This document shows, piece by piece, positions 42,873 to 51,529 of a stretch of 64,000 nt of DNA. Each line of letters begins with the position of its first letter. Position 1 is the stretch's first letter. Below the pieces are notes generated by a model that had not been told where the DNA came from, searched no databases, and was given only the letters and a program-made list of their open reading frames with translations. Made by a program: the position numbers and the translations under genes. The stretch lies in NCBI RefSeq assembly GCF_009711205.1, contig NZ_WMIG01000002.1, positions 372,001-436,000 of the forward strand, given 5' to 3'. This DNA is from Paracoccus litorisediminis. GTDB taxonomy: Bacteria > Pseudomonadota > Alphaproteobacteria > Rhodobacterales > Rhodobacteraceae.

Positions 42873-44489
42873 ATGTTCCGCCGCCTGACGAGTTCCGCTC
42901 TGGCCCTGACGGCCATGACCGCACCCGCACTCGCCGATGTCACGCCCGAGCAGGTCTGGCAGTCCTGGATCGATTACTACGAGTCCGTGGGCTATTCCGT
43001 GGCCGAAGGCAGCCGGGACAAGGCCGGAAGCACCCTGACCGTGCACGACGTGCTGATCGCCGGCGGTGCCGATACCGGGCGCATGAGCATGAAGCTGCCG
43101 CAGGTCGTGCTGACCGATGACGGCAATGGCAAGGTCAGCACCGTCTTTGCCGAGGAGCTGTCCGTCAATCTTGAGGGTGAGGAACCCGAAGGCAGCAACT
43201 ATGCGATCCCGATGACGGTCCGCATTCCCGGCAACCGCATCACCACCTCGGGCGCGCCCGAGGACATGACGCATGAATTCGACTATCCGACGATCGACCT
43301 GACGACGACCACGATCACCACGGAAGGCACGCAGACCCCACTGCCGATGAATTTCGCGCTGACCAATTCCACCGGCACCTTCCATGTCGTTTCGGGCACC
43401 CCGAACAAATACGACTATGCCATGAATACCGAGGCGCTGACCTTCAACGGCGACGTCACCGACGATCAGGACGGCAAGGTCAAGTTCGCGGGCAGCCTCG
43501 ACGGGTTGAAAAGCCAGGGCAGCATGTCGGCCCCCGGCGACTTCACCAATATGGAAGAGGAAATGGACGCCGCGCTCAAGGCCGGGCTGGCCATGGACGG
43601 CAAGTTCGAGGCGGGCGCCGTCAATGCGACCTTCGACTATTCCGGCATGGACGAAAACGGCCAGCCCTCGACCGGCACCGGCACCTATCAGGGCAAGGGC
43701 TTTGACGCCGCCTTCTCGCTGTCGCAGGACGGCATGGGCTACCGGGTTGGCTCGAAGGCGATGGATTTCAGCCTGACTTCGCCGCAGATCCCCTTCCCCG
43801 TCAGCTATGCGATCGAAAGCGGCAGCATGGACCTGAAGCTGCCGGTCTCGCAGCGCGAGGAAGCGCAGCCCTTCAGCTTTGCCTATGCTTTGACCGGCGT
43901 GACCATGGCCGAGGATATCTGGAAGATGTTCGACCCGCAGGCCAGCCTGCCGCGGACCCCGGCCTCGCTTGAACTGGACCTGAGCGGGCTGATGAAGGTC
44001 ACGCGCGACCTGTTCGCCATGCCCGAAGCGGATGAAACCGTCCCGGCGGACGATACCGACAGCGCGACGGCCGAGGGCGTTGCCCCCGACGCCCCCGCCG
44101 ATGATGCTCAGGCCGAGGCCGAGACCGACGCGATGGACGATGAGGTCGCCGCCGAGCCCTCGGGCTTTGAGCCGGTCGAGATGCGGATCAACAAGTTCGC
44201 GCTGGATCTGCTGGGCGCCAAGGCCAATGCCACCGGTGAACTGAAGGCCACCGATGGCGGCAGTCTTGAGGCTCCGGTCGGGCAGATCCATGCCGAATAT
44301 GAGGGCGTGAATACGCTGGTCGATACGCTGGGCAGCATTGGCCTGATCCCGCAGGACCAGATGATGGGCGTGCGCATGATGCTGGCGATGTTCGCCAAGC
44401 CCGTGGAGGGCAGCACCGACAAGATGGCCACCGACCTTGAGTTCAAGGAAGGCGGCGCGATCTTTGCCAACGGTCAACAGATCAAGTAA
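42873..44489 (+). CDS. DUF2125 periplasmic protein
   Basis: 538 residues from ATG 42873 (AAAGG eight bases upstream). Signal peptide FRRLTSSALALTAMTAPALA. The mature protein consists of beta-rich repeats and, between about 385 and 435, a highly acidic Ala/Asp/Glu linker (about 50 residues), before a final domain with Q-I-H-A-E-Y-E-G. DUF2125 proteins are confined to alphaproteobacteria; their function is not known. Two tandem inverted repeats lie between it and pmbA. Confidence 0.78.
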   Translation: MFRRLTSSALALTAMTAPALADVTPEQVWQSWIDYYESVGYSVAEGSRDKAGSTLTVHDVLIAGGADTGRMSMKLPQVVLTDDGNGKVSTVFAEELSVNLEGEEPEGSNYAIPMTVRIPGNRITTSGAPEDMTHEFDYPTIDLTTTTITTEGTQTPLPMNFALTNSTGTFHVVSGTPNKYDYAMNTEALTFNGDVTDDQDGKVKFAGSLDGLKSQGSMSAPGDFTNMEEEMDAALKAGLAMDGKFEAGAVNATFDYSGMDENGQPSTGTGTYQGKGFDAAFSLSQDGMGYRVGSKAMDFSLTSPQIPFPVSYAIESGSMDLKLPVSQREEAQPFSFAYALTGVTMAEDIWKMFDPQASLPRTPASLELDLSGLMKVTRDLFAMPEADETVPADDTDSATAEGVAPDAPADDAQAEAETDAMDDEVAAEPSGFEPVEMRINKFALDLLGAKANATGELKATDGGSLEAPVGQIHAEYEGVNTLVDTLGSIGLIPQDQMMGVRMMLAMFAKPVEGSTDKMATDLEFKEGGAIFANGQQIK

Positions 44490-44495
44490 GACCCC

Positions 44496-44563
44496 GCCGG
44501 AGCAGGCCCGCGCCATGCTCCGGCAGGATTCGACGGGGTTCGGACCCGGTTCCGGGCCCCGTC
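44496..44563. repeat. Two tandem inverted repeats between the DUF2125 gene and pmbA
   Basis: Repeat 1: GCCGGAGCA/TGCTCCGGC, 9 perfect pairs with an 11-base loop (44496-44524). Repeat 2: GACGGGG/CCCCGTC, 7 pairs (44532-44563), with an inner CGG/CCG. No T-run follows either. They may attenuate read-through into pmbA or protect the upstream 3' end. Confidence 0.6.
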
Positions 44564-44582
44564 TGCCATATAAGGAGCAGCC

Positions 44583-45935
44583 ATGTCCGAATTTGCCCGC
44601 CTTCAGTCCCTGACCGAACAGCTTCTGTCCGCCGCGCGACAGGCCGGGGCCGATCAGGCCGATGCGGTCGCGGTCAGTGCAGCGGCTGTCTCGGTCGATG
44701 TGCGCGCGGGCAAGCTGGAACATGCCGAACGCGCCGAAGGGGTCGAAATCGGACTGCGCGTGCTGCTGGGCGGGCGTCAGGCCTGTGTGTCGGCCTCGGA
44801 TCACTCCGCGCGCACGATTCAGGAAATCGCCGCCCGCGCCGTCGCCATGGCCCGCGAAACCCCGGTCGATGACAATCTTGGTCTGGCCGAGGCCGATCAA
44901 CTGACCCGCGACACCGACAGCAGCCGGCTGGACCTTTACGATCACGGGGCCGATCCGACCCCGGAAGCCTTGCAGGACGCCGCCCTGCGCGCCGAAGCGG
45001 CAGCGCTGGCAGTTGACGGCGTGTCCAAGATCGAATCCGCCTCGGCCTCGCATTCGCGCCGGCAGATGTGGATAGCCGCGACCAACGGCTTTTCGGCCGG
45101 GCTGGGGCGCAGCGGGCATGGGCTGTCCACCATTGCCATTACCGGTGAGGGCACGGGGATGGAGCGCGACTGGGCCGGGGAATCCCGCGTCCACCTGTCC
45201 GACATGCCCGAACCCGAGGAAATCGGCCGTCTGGCCGCCGAACGCACCGTGGAACGGCGCGGGGCTAAAAAGCCCCCGACTGGGGCATTTCCGATCCTTT
45301 ACGACGAACGCGTCGCCTCGGGTCTGATCGGGCATCTGGTCAGCGCGGTGAATGGCGCGGCAGTGGCGCGCGGCGCAAGCTGGCTGCGCGATGCGCTTGG
45401 CGAACAGGTGCTGCCCCCCGGTTTCGACCTGATCGAGCTGCCGCATCTGGCGCGCATGGGCGGCTCGCGCATTTTCGACGCCGAGGGCCTGCCGACCGCA
45501 GACCGTGCGCTGGTCCGCGATGGCGTGCTGCAGGGCTGGACGCTGGATCTGGCGACGGCGCGCAAGCTGGGGATGGAATCGACCGCCAGCGCCATGCGCG
45601 GCGCGGGCAGTCCGCCCTCTCCGGGCGTGACCAACCTTGCGCTGACCCCCGGCACAAGCACGCGCGACGAGTTGATCCGCGACATGGGCCGCGGGCTGAT
45701 CGTGACCTCGATGCTGGGGGCCTCGATCAACTCCACCACCGGGGATTATTCGCGCGGGGCCAGCGGCTTCTGGGTAGAAAACGGCCAGATCACCCATGCC
45801 GTCAACGAATGCACCATCGCGGGCAACCTGCGTGACATGCTGATGCATGTGACAGCCGCCAATGACCTGCGCGACTGGCGCGCGATGCGTGTGCCCAGCC
45901 TTCTGGTCGAAGGGATGACCCTTGCCGGCGAATGA
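44583..45935 (+). CDS. pmbA: TldE/PmbA family metalloprotease subunit
   Basis: 450 residues; AAGGAG is seven bases upstream. Domain order is that of TldE: an N-terminal alpha/beta part (about 20-220) and the C-terminal beta-barrel part with G-A-G-S-P-P-S-P-G-V-T-N and S-T-T-G-D-Y-S-R-G-A-S-G-F-W-V-E-N-G. The zinc motif HExxxH of the partner TldD is absent, as expected for the E subunit. TldD/E degrades unfolded peptides and matures some peptide antibiotics and gyrase-targeting toxins. tldD is not in the window. Confidence 0.92.
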   Translation: MSEFARLQSLTEQLLSAARQAGADQADAVAVSAAAVSVDVRAGKLEHAERAEGVEIGLRVLLGGRQACVSASDHSARTIQEIAARAVAMARETPVDDNLGLAEADQLTRDTDSSRLDLYDHGADPTPEALQDAALRAEAAALAVDGVSKIESASASHSRRQMWIAATNGFSAGLGRSGHGLSTIAITGEGTGMERDWAGESRVHLSDMPEPEEIGRLAAERTVERRGAKKPPTGAFPILYDERVASGLIGHLVSAVNGAAVARGASWLRDALGEQVLPPGFDLIELPHLARMGGSRIFDAEGLPTADRALVRDGVLQGWTLDLATARKLGMESTASAMRGAGSPPSPGVTNLALTPGTSTRDELIRDMGRGLIVTSMLGASINSTTGDYSRGASGFWVENGQITHAVNECTIAGNLRDMLMHVTAANDLRDWRAMRVPSLLVEGMTLAGE

Positions 45936-46719
45936 TCTTGCGCTGCTGGAACAGGCCGCGCACGAGGCCGGTGAGATCGCGCTGCGCTATTGGCGCAACG
46001 ACCCGCAGTCATGGGAAAAGGACGCAGGCGCCGGCCCGGTCAGCGAGGCCGATCTGGCCGTCAACGCCCATCTTGAACAGCTTCTGCGCACCGCCCGCCC
46101 GCATTACGGCTGGCTAAGCGAGGAATCGGCCGACGATGCCTCGCGGCTGGACGCCGAGCATTGCTTCATCATCGACCCGATCGACGGGACGCGGGCCTTT
46201 TTGGCCGGGCAAGAGGGGTTTTCCCATTCCCTTGCCATCGCCACCGGCGACCGGGTGACCGCCGCCGTCGTCCACCTGCCCGCCCGCGACATGACCTACA
46301 GCGCCCATGTGCATGGTCCCGGCTTGCTCAACGGGCAGCCGATGACGCCCCGAGATCATGACATCGAGGGCGCGACGGTTCTGGCATCGAAGCCCAGCCT
46401 TGACCCGGTCTTCTGGCAAGGCCGCGTGCCGCCGATCCGGCGCGAATTCCGGCCTTCGCTGGCATGGCGGCTGTGCCTTGTCGCTGAGGGGCAGTTCAAC
46501 GCGACGCTGTCGACCCGCGCCGCATGGGAATGGGACATTGCCGCTGGCAGCCTGATCGCCGAACGCGCGGGCTGTATCGCCACCGAGATTTCCGGCCGCG
46601 AGATGCGCTTCAACACCGCCCGCGCCCTGTCGGACGGGCTGCTGATCGCGCCGCCGCGCCTGCATGGCCAATTGATCGCAGCTTTGGGCGACGCACCCGG
46701 GGCGCGGGCCCGAACTTGA
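45922..46719 (+). CDS. Inositol monophosphatase family protein, CysQ-like
   Basis: 265 residues. Start is TTG 45922, overlapping the pmbA end by 14 bases, with AGGG upstream; no ATG fits. Metal-binding signatures of the Li-sensitive phosphatase family: S-E-E-S (about 67-70), D-P-I-D-G-T-R-A-F (88-96) and the late W-D-I-A-A-G (about 206-211). The G-P-V-S-E-A-D opening and size suggest a 3'(2'),5'-bisphosphate nucleotidase (CysQ-type) that clears pAp from sulphate assimilation, but inositol-1-phosphate or another sugar phosphate cannot be excluded. Confidence 0.8.
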   Translation: MPANDLALLEQAAHEAGEIALRYWRNDPQSWEKDAGAGPVSEADLAVNAHLEQLLRTARPHYGWLSEESADDASRLDAEHCFIIDPIDGTRAFLAGQEGFSHSLAIATGDRVTAAVVHLPARDMTYSAHVHGPGLLNGQPMTPRDHDIEGATVLASKPSLDPVFWQGRVPPIRREFRPSLAWRLCLVAEGQFNATLSTRAAWEWDIAAGSLIAERAGCIATEISGREMRFNTARALSDGLLIAPPRLHGQLIAALGDAPGARART

Positions 46720-46775
46720 TGCCCCTGTGCCGCGCGGCTATGAAGGTAGCGACAGCACGATGACAGGGCCCGCGC

Positions 46776-47321
46776 ATGCGCCGCATTCCTCCCGCGACCC
46801 GCGACCGGCTCGCTGACGAAATCACCTTCCACCCCGCCAATGCCGAGGCCCGCCTGCTGCGCGAGGCGTTGGGACGATTCGCCACCGGCGTCACCGTGGT
46901 CACGACCCAAGGCAGCCGGGGACCGATGGGAATGACGGTGAACAGCTTCAGCAGCGTCTCGCTTGAGCCGCCGCTGGTGCTGTGGTGCCCGGCGCGGACC
47001 TCGACCAGGCATCAGGGCTTTGTCGAGGCACAGCATTGGGCCGTGCATATCCTTGGGGCCGAGCAGTTGGACACCTGCCTGCGCTTCACCCGAGGCGGCG
47101 CGCAGTTCGACGGGCTGGACCATCTGTTGAACGATCAGGGCGTGCCGGTGATTCCCGGCGTCGCGGCGCGGTTCGACTGCCAAACCCATGCCGCGCATGA
47201 GGCGGGCGACCATACGGTGATGGTGGGGCGTGTGCTGCGGGTGACCGTGGCAGGGCCGGGCGATCACCCGCTGGTCTTTGCCGCCGGACGTTTCGGCCAG
47301 TTCGATCCCGAGGAAAGCTGA
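46776..47321 (+). CDS. Flavin reductase family protein
   Basis: 181 residues. FMN-binding flavin reductase-like fold: [36 protein letters not shown] and H-I-L-G. Such proteins supply reduced flavin to a two-component monooxygenase; no oxygenase partner is nearby. Start is ATG 46776 with AGGG seven bases upstream. It converges on the pqiC gene, one base away. Confidence 0.88.
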   Translation: MRRIPPATRDRLADEITFHPANAEARLLREALGRFATGVTVVTTQGSRGPMGMTVNSFSSVSLEPPLVLWCPARTSTRHQGFVEAQHWAVHILGAEQLDTCLRFTRGGAQFDGLDHLLNDQGVPVIPGVAARFDCQTHAAHEAGDHTVMVGRVLRVTVAGPGDHPLVFAAGRFGQFDPEES

Positions 47322-47322
47322 C

Positions 47323-47982
47323 TCAGCTGCCTTCCAGCGGCGGCAGCGGCTGCGAGAAGATGTCGTCGATATTCGACGGCGGCGCGGACGAGGTCCGCAG
47401 CGAATTGCCCGGCCCGCCCAGCACCGCGATCTGACGCGCCAGCTGCGCAATGGCCAGCGATTGCGCGCGCGCGACCGTGGCTGGGCTGGCCGCGCCGCCC
47501 TCACCCATCGGTACATGGATGTCGAAGTTGCGCGCCTGATTGGCCCCGCCCGAGCGGCTGTCGCCGACGAAATAGCGTCCCGCCAGACGATAGGTCCCGT
47601 CCGATTGCGCCAGCGCCTTTTCCACCCGCACTTCTAGGGTGCGACGCGGCGGCTCGGCCAGGGGCCAAGGCTCTCCGATCACGGTTGCGCCGGACAGGTC
47701 CGAAATCGCCCGCGCCAGTGTCTGGGTAAAGGCGCGCTGCGGATTGTCGGCCCAAAGCTGCTTGGTGTTTGAGCGCACCGCCCCATCCGCGCTTTGCCAG
47801 CTGACCTCGCCAGCCGAGGCGTAATCGGGCAGCGATACGTCCTTGAGTTCGGTCGTGCCCAGACGGTTCGGCAGCCGTTCGCCGGTGGTTGGCGGGTCGA
47901 TCAGGAAACGGGCGGTCTTTTCGCCACTCGAACAGCCCGCCAATACGGCCAGCAGGATTGAGGCGATCACGTATTGGCGCAT
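47323..47982 (-). CDS. pqiC: PqiC-like lipoprotein (ABC-type transport auxiliary component)
   Basis: 219 residues from ATG 47982. Lipobox V-L-A-G-C with Cys at about 17. The following domain has the family pattern of a short conserved R-F-L-I-D-P start, L-P-D-Y-A and R-Y-F-V-G-D-S. PqiC/YmbA anchors the MCE needle PqiB to the outer membrane and forms a ring there. The start lies one base after the pqiB stop, so the two are co-translated. Confidence 0.85.
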   Translation of the reverse strand: MRQYVIASILLAVLAGCSSGEKTARFLIDPPTTGERLPNRLGTTELKDVSLPDYASAGEVSWQSADGAVRSNTKQLWADNPQRAFTQTLARAISDLSGATVIGEPWPLAEPPRRTLEVRVEKALAQSDGTYRLAGRYFVGDSRSGGANQARNFDIHVPMGEGGAASPATVARAQSLAIAQLARQIAVLGGPGNSLRTSSAPPSNIDDIFSQPLPPLEGS

Positions 47983-47983
47983 C

Positions 47984-50050
47984 TTACCGTCCCAGAATGA
48001 AGGCTTGCGGATTGCGTTCGATGGTGCGGGCAAGGCTGCCAAAGGAATTGGCCGCGCGCCGCATCTCGCGCATCAGATTGATCGATTCATTGTTGAAGGC
48101 CGAGCGGTCGCCATAAGCCGCGATCACGCTTTCCGCCCGTGCCGCCAGCGCTTCAAGTCGCGCCGAAAGCTGCGGCAGGCGCTGCGCCGAGGTAGACACG
48201 CTGTCTGCCGCCGTCTTGGCCGAGGCCAGGGCCTCGTTCAGACTGCCAGCCGCATTGCCGTCGCGCAGATCGGTCAGCAGCCCCGAGGCCGCCTTCAGCG
48301 TATCGGACAGGTTTTTGGGCAGCTGCCCGGCATCCTCGGTGCCGATCATCGCGCGGACATCCTTCAGGATGCCCTCGGCCTCGGTCGAGATGGCGGCAAA
48401 ATCGACCTCACCGACCTTGGTTGCGGCCTTGTCGATTTCCTCGACCATGGCCGGCACCTCGGCGGCGGCCAGCTTGACCGCCTCGGCGGCGGCGGCGGCC
48501 TCATCCACCATGTTGCGGATCTGGCCCGCCGCACCGGATTCACGCAATTCGGTCGCGATCTGGCGCATCTCGCCGCTGGTGGCCTTGGCATCGTCCAAGG
48601 TGCCACGCAGCGCCGAGGGAATGGCCCGCGTATCCTCGCTGCTGACCAGAGCGGTGACCGAATTCATCATGTCGGTCACGGATTTCAGCGCCTCCTCGAT
48701 CGGCAGCTGGCCCACCCGCGACAGGAAGCCCTGCGCGGTCTGCGAGAAGTCCGAAACCTGACCCGGCACCGACGGAATGACCGGATAGGGCTGGGCGGTC
48801 AGGTCCAGTTCGGCGGGTTCGGCCTCGGGGAGGCTGACCAGTTCGACCTCAAGCGAGGTGCCAAAGAAACCGGCGCTGGTGATACGGGCGCGCAGGCCCT
48901 GCCGGACCTGTTCGGCCATGAATTCCTGTGCGCGTTCCGGCGTGACTTCGCCGCTCAGGCCAAGACGTTCGGGGGTGACGGCCAGTGTCACTTCCTGATC
49001 GACCTGCTCGGCCCCGGCCTCGCCCGGAACCACCTTGGCGGCCAGATTGGTGACCCGACCGACGGTCAGGCCCATATATTGGACATTCGCCCCGGTCTCG
49101 AGTCCCTTGACGGATTCGTCGACCAGCATGGTCAGGCGCAACGCATTCGACGTGTCGGTATAAAGATTGGCCCGCGCCGAGGCCTCATCGGCCTGCATTT
49201 CGAAGCGGTGGCCGTTCTTGATCGGCTGCCCACCCGAGGTCAGCGTGGCGAACTCCGCCCCGCCCTGCAGCACCGTCGCCAGCGAGTTCACGTTCAGCGC
49301 CACCCCCTGCGCCCCGAAGGACACCGAGAAGCCCGACGTGTCCCAGAACACGGTATTGCTGGTCAGCCGCGCGTCATGCGGGGCAGCGATAAAGACATCG
49401 GCCAAGACGCCCTCATCGTCTTCGGCCAGCCGCAGGTTCTGCATCTGCCCGACCGGGATACCGCGGAACAGCACCGGGGCACCCTCGGTCATCCCACGCG
49501 AGCGGTCGGCATGCAGGACGATCAGCGTGCCCCTTTCGCCGGGATTGGTCAGCGGCGGCCGCTCAAGCCCCTGGAATTCGGTCAGTTGTCCGGTTGCCTT
49601 GTCGTCCCAGTAACCCTCGATAAAGGCCCCGGTCAGCACCGTGTCCAAACGCGATATCCCCTGCGCCGAGACCTGTGGTCGCACGATCCAGAACTGCGCG
49701 TCCTGATCGATAAACGGCGCCAGATCCTTGTCGACGCGGATCTGGACGCGGACCTGCTGCAGATCCTCGGTGAAGCGGACGGATTCGACCTTGCCCACGG
49801 TAATCTCGCGGAATTTCAACGCGGTCTCGCCGGGGATGATGCCGGTCGCGTCCTTGAAATCCACGGTGACCAGCGTGCCCCGGCTGGCCAGCATGTTCCA
49901 GCCGACGCCCAGGGTGACGATCAGCGCGATGATCGGAACCAGCCAGATCAGCGACGAGCCCGCCCTTGCGGCGCGCGCGGCAGTCTTGCGGACAGGTTCG
50001 GCAGGCTTCAAGGCGGCATTCTGGCCGTCAGGCGAAGGAGTCTCGGTCAT
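47984..50050 (-). CDS. pqiB: PqiB-like MCE protein, intermembrane lipid transport
   Basis: 688 residues. One N-terminal membrane helix (about 33-55) is followed by three MCE modules: the first around V-T-V-D-F-K-D-A-T-G-I-I-P-G-E, the second around H-A-D-R-S-R-G-M-T-E-G-A-P-V-L-F-R-G-I-P-V-G and the third around V-D-E-S-V-K-G-L-E-T-G-A-N-V-Q-Y-M-G-L-T-V-G-R. A long C-terminal helical stretch (about 430-688) has heptad-like repeats. E. coli PqiB (546 residues) also has three MCE domains and a helical needle, so this tail is longer. Hexamers form a tunnel or needle across the periplasm for lipid transport. Confidence 0.93.
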   Translation of the reverse strand: MTETPSPDGQNAALKPAEPVRKTAARAARAGSSLIWLVPIIALIVTLGVGWNMLASRGTLVTVDFKDATGIIPGETALKFREITVGKVESVRFTEDLQQVRVQIRVDKDLAPFIDQDAQFWIVRPQVSAQGISRLDTVLTGAFIEGYWDDKATGQLTEFQGLERPPLTNPGERGTLIVLHADRSRGMTEGAPVLFRGIPVGQMQNLRLAEDDEGVLADVFIAAPHDARLTSNTVFWDTSGFSVSFGAQGVALNVNSLATVLQGGAEFATLTSGGQPIKNGHRFEMQADEASARANLYTDTSNALRLTMLVDESVKGLETGANVQYMGLTVGRVTNLAAKVVPGEAGAEQVDQEVTLAVTPERLGLSGEVTPERAQEFMAEQVRQGLRARITSAGFFGTSLEVELVSLPEAEPAELDLTAQPYPVIPSVPGQVSDFSQTAQGFLSRVGQLPIEEALKSVTDMMNSVTALVSSEDTRAIPSALRGTLDDAKATSGEMRQIATELRESGAAGQIRNMVDEAAAAAEAVKLAAAEVPAMVEEIDKAATKVGEVDFAAISTEAEGILKDVRAMIGTEDAGQLPKNLSDTLKAASGLLTDLRDGNAAGSLNEALASAKTAADSVSTSAQRLPQLSARLEALAARAESVIAAYGDRSAFNNESINLMREMRRAANSFGSLARTIERNPQAFILGR

Positions 50051-50058
50051 ATGTCAGT

Positions 50059-50709
50059 TCAGTCCTTGCGGCTTCGCAGCGGCAATCCTCGCCAGATCAA
50101 CCTTGGATCAAAGCTTTGCGCAGAAAGCATCGTGAAAGCAACAGATAGCGCGAAACAGACCGCCGCCGGGCCGGGATGGATCGAGGCGACGAATCCCAGT
50201 TGCACCAGCGCCGAAAGGATCGCGACGACAAAGACGTCGATCATCGACCAGCGCCCGATGAACTCGACCACCTCGTAAAGACCCAGCCGCCAATGCGCGT
50301 CATGGACCGTGGCCGGACGGCCTGCAACCCGCGCCAGCCAGGCGATCGCGATGAACTTGCCGATCGGCACGACGATCGAGGCGACAAAGACCACGCCGCC
50401 AACGAACCAGTTGCCGTAATGCAGCAGCTCGACCACGCCACCCAGAATGGTGGATTCGGTGTTCCCGCGCAGCCCGCCAAAGGTCGAGGTCTTGAGCATC
50501 GGGAACAGATTGGCCGGGATATAGAAAATCAACCCCGCGATCAGCCATGCCCAGACCGCGCTGAGCGAGCGGCGGTCTGGGGGGACAAGTTCGGCCCCGC
50601 AACGCTGGCAATGGGTTTCCGCCTCGGGCCAGACGCGACCGCAGCTGCGGCAGCCGATCAGCCCCGCGCGATGCGCCGTCATGATCGGGGCGGCGTGATC
50701 CTCATTCAT
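50059..50709 (-). CDS. pqiA: PqiA-like protein, second half (LetA family)
   Basis: 216 residues. A zinc-ribbon motif C-R-S-C-G then C-Q-R-C (about 21-38) is followed by four membrane helices (the first W-A-W-L-I-A-G-L-I-F-Y-I-P-A-N-L-F-P) and the family motif G-R-W-S-M-I-D-V-F-V-V-A-I-L. This corresponds to the C-terminal half of E. coli PqiA (417 residues). It overlaps the first-half gene by four bases (ATGA) and precedes pqiB by eight bases. Confidence 0.88.
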   Translation of the reverse strand: MNEDHAAPIMTAHRAGLIGCRSCGRVWPEAETHCQRCGAELVPPDRRSLSAVWAWLIAGLIFYIPANLFPMLKTSTFGGLRGNTESTILGGVVELLHYGNWFVGGVVFVASIVVPIGKFIAIAWLARVAGRPATVHDAHWRLGLYEVVEFIGRWSMIDVFVVAILSALVQLGFVASIHPGPAAVCFALSVAFTMLSAQSFDPRLIWRGLPLRSRKD

Positions 50710-51386
50710 TTCGCGACGGTCCTTGCCAGTTCACGCCCGTCGGTGGCCATGCCGCCATCCTCGATCGCATCCCAGATCGTGGTCGCGCTGGTAAAGACAT
50801 TGCTGGCCGCATTGACCACGATCAGCCCGCAAAACGCCCAGAAGGCCGGGCCAAGGCTGATATTGGCAAGCCCCCCGACCTTGACCAGCGCCAGCGTGGT
50901 GCCGATGACGAATATCTCGGCCATCGACCAGGGGCGCAGGCTCTCGGACAGGCGGAAGGCGCCGACGGCATGGGTATAGGGCGCGCGGCCACGCGACAGC
51001 GGCAGCAGCGTATAGACCAGCAGCAGGGCGCGCAGCACCGGCAGACCGATGATCGTCGCCATCAGCGCCACGGTCAGCGGCATCAGCGCGCCATGCGAAA
51101 ATGCCATCGCCACCCCGAACAGCGAGGTTTCGTTGCCAAATCCCATGCGCGAGATTTCGAGGAAGGGAAAGAACACCGCCCCCACCATCAGCACCAGAGA
51201 GGTGACCGATAGGGCGATGATCCGGGTGAACGCCCCCGCCCGAGGGCTGGCCAGCAGCGCATTGCAGCGCACGCAGCGAGCTGTCTCACCGGGTTGCAGG
51301 TCATGCTCGACATGCAGCGCATCGCAGCGCGGACAGGCGACAAGCCCCGCACCCGTGGTCAGATCGTAATCGCCTTCGACATTCAT
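50706..51386 (-). CDS. pqiA: PqiA-like protein, first half (LetA family)
   Basis: 226 residues from ATG 51386 (an ATG at 51416 would add ten residues). Zinc-ribbon C-P-R-C-D then C-V-R-C (about 18-38), then four membrane helices (about 54-78, 95-122, 150-172, 178-200) with the family L-R-P-W-S-M-A-E-I-F-V-I-G motif. It corresponds to the N-terminal half of PqiA. The two halves are separate but overlapping genes, so they probably assemble as a heterodimer that feeds lipid to PqiB. Divergent from motB. Confidence 0.88.
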   Translation of the reverse strand: MNVEGDYDLTTGAGLVACPRCDALHVEHDLQPGETARCVRCNALLASPRAGAFTRIIALSVTSLVLMVGAVFFPFLEISRMGFGNETSLFGVAMAFSHGALMPLTVALMATIIGLPVLRALLLVYTLLPLSRGRAPYTHAVGAFRLSESLRPWSMAEIFVIGTTLALVKVGGLANISLGPAFWAFCGLIVVNAASNVFTSATTIWDAIEDGGMATDGRELARTVAK

Positions 51387-51468
51387 CGCCCAAGAATATG
51401 CCCTGCCCCGCCGCAATCAAGGCAAACCGGCATTCCTACGCCGCGGAATTTCGGGCGAATTGCCGCAA

Positions 51469-51483
51469 TTAACCCGATCTTAG
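51469..51483. promoter_or_regulatory. CtrA-like binding box upstream of motB
   Basis: TTAA-N7-TTAG (TTAACCCGATCTTAG) differs at one position from the CtrA consensus TTAA-N7-TTAA and is like the fliL/fliF box (CTAACCAATTCTTAA). It ends 46 bases before the motB start, in the divergent pqiA-motB intergenic region. Confidence 0.55.
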
Positions 51484-51529
51484 CGTCTGAGGCTTACTCC
51501 CTGACAGACTCGCGGGGAAAAGGTGTCAC

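Noticed and set aside
42801..45848. A 1015-codon open frame on the minus strand opposite the DUF2125 gene and pmbA
   Set aside because: Mirror frame; would cross two well supported genes and their intergenic hairpins.
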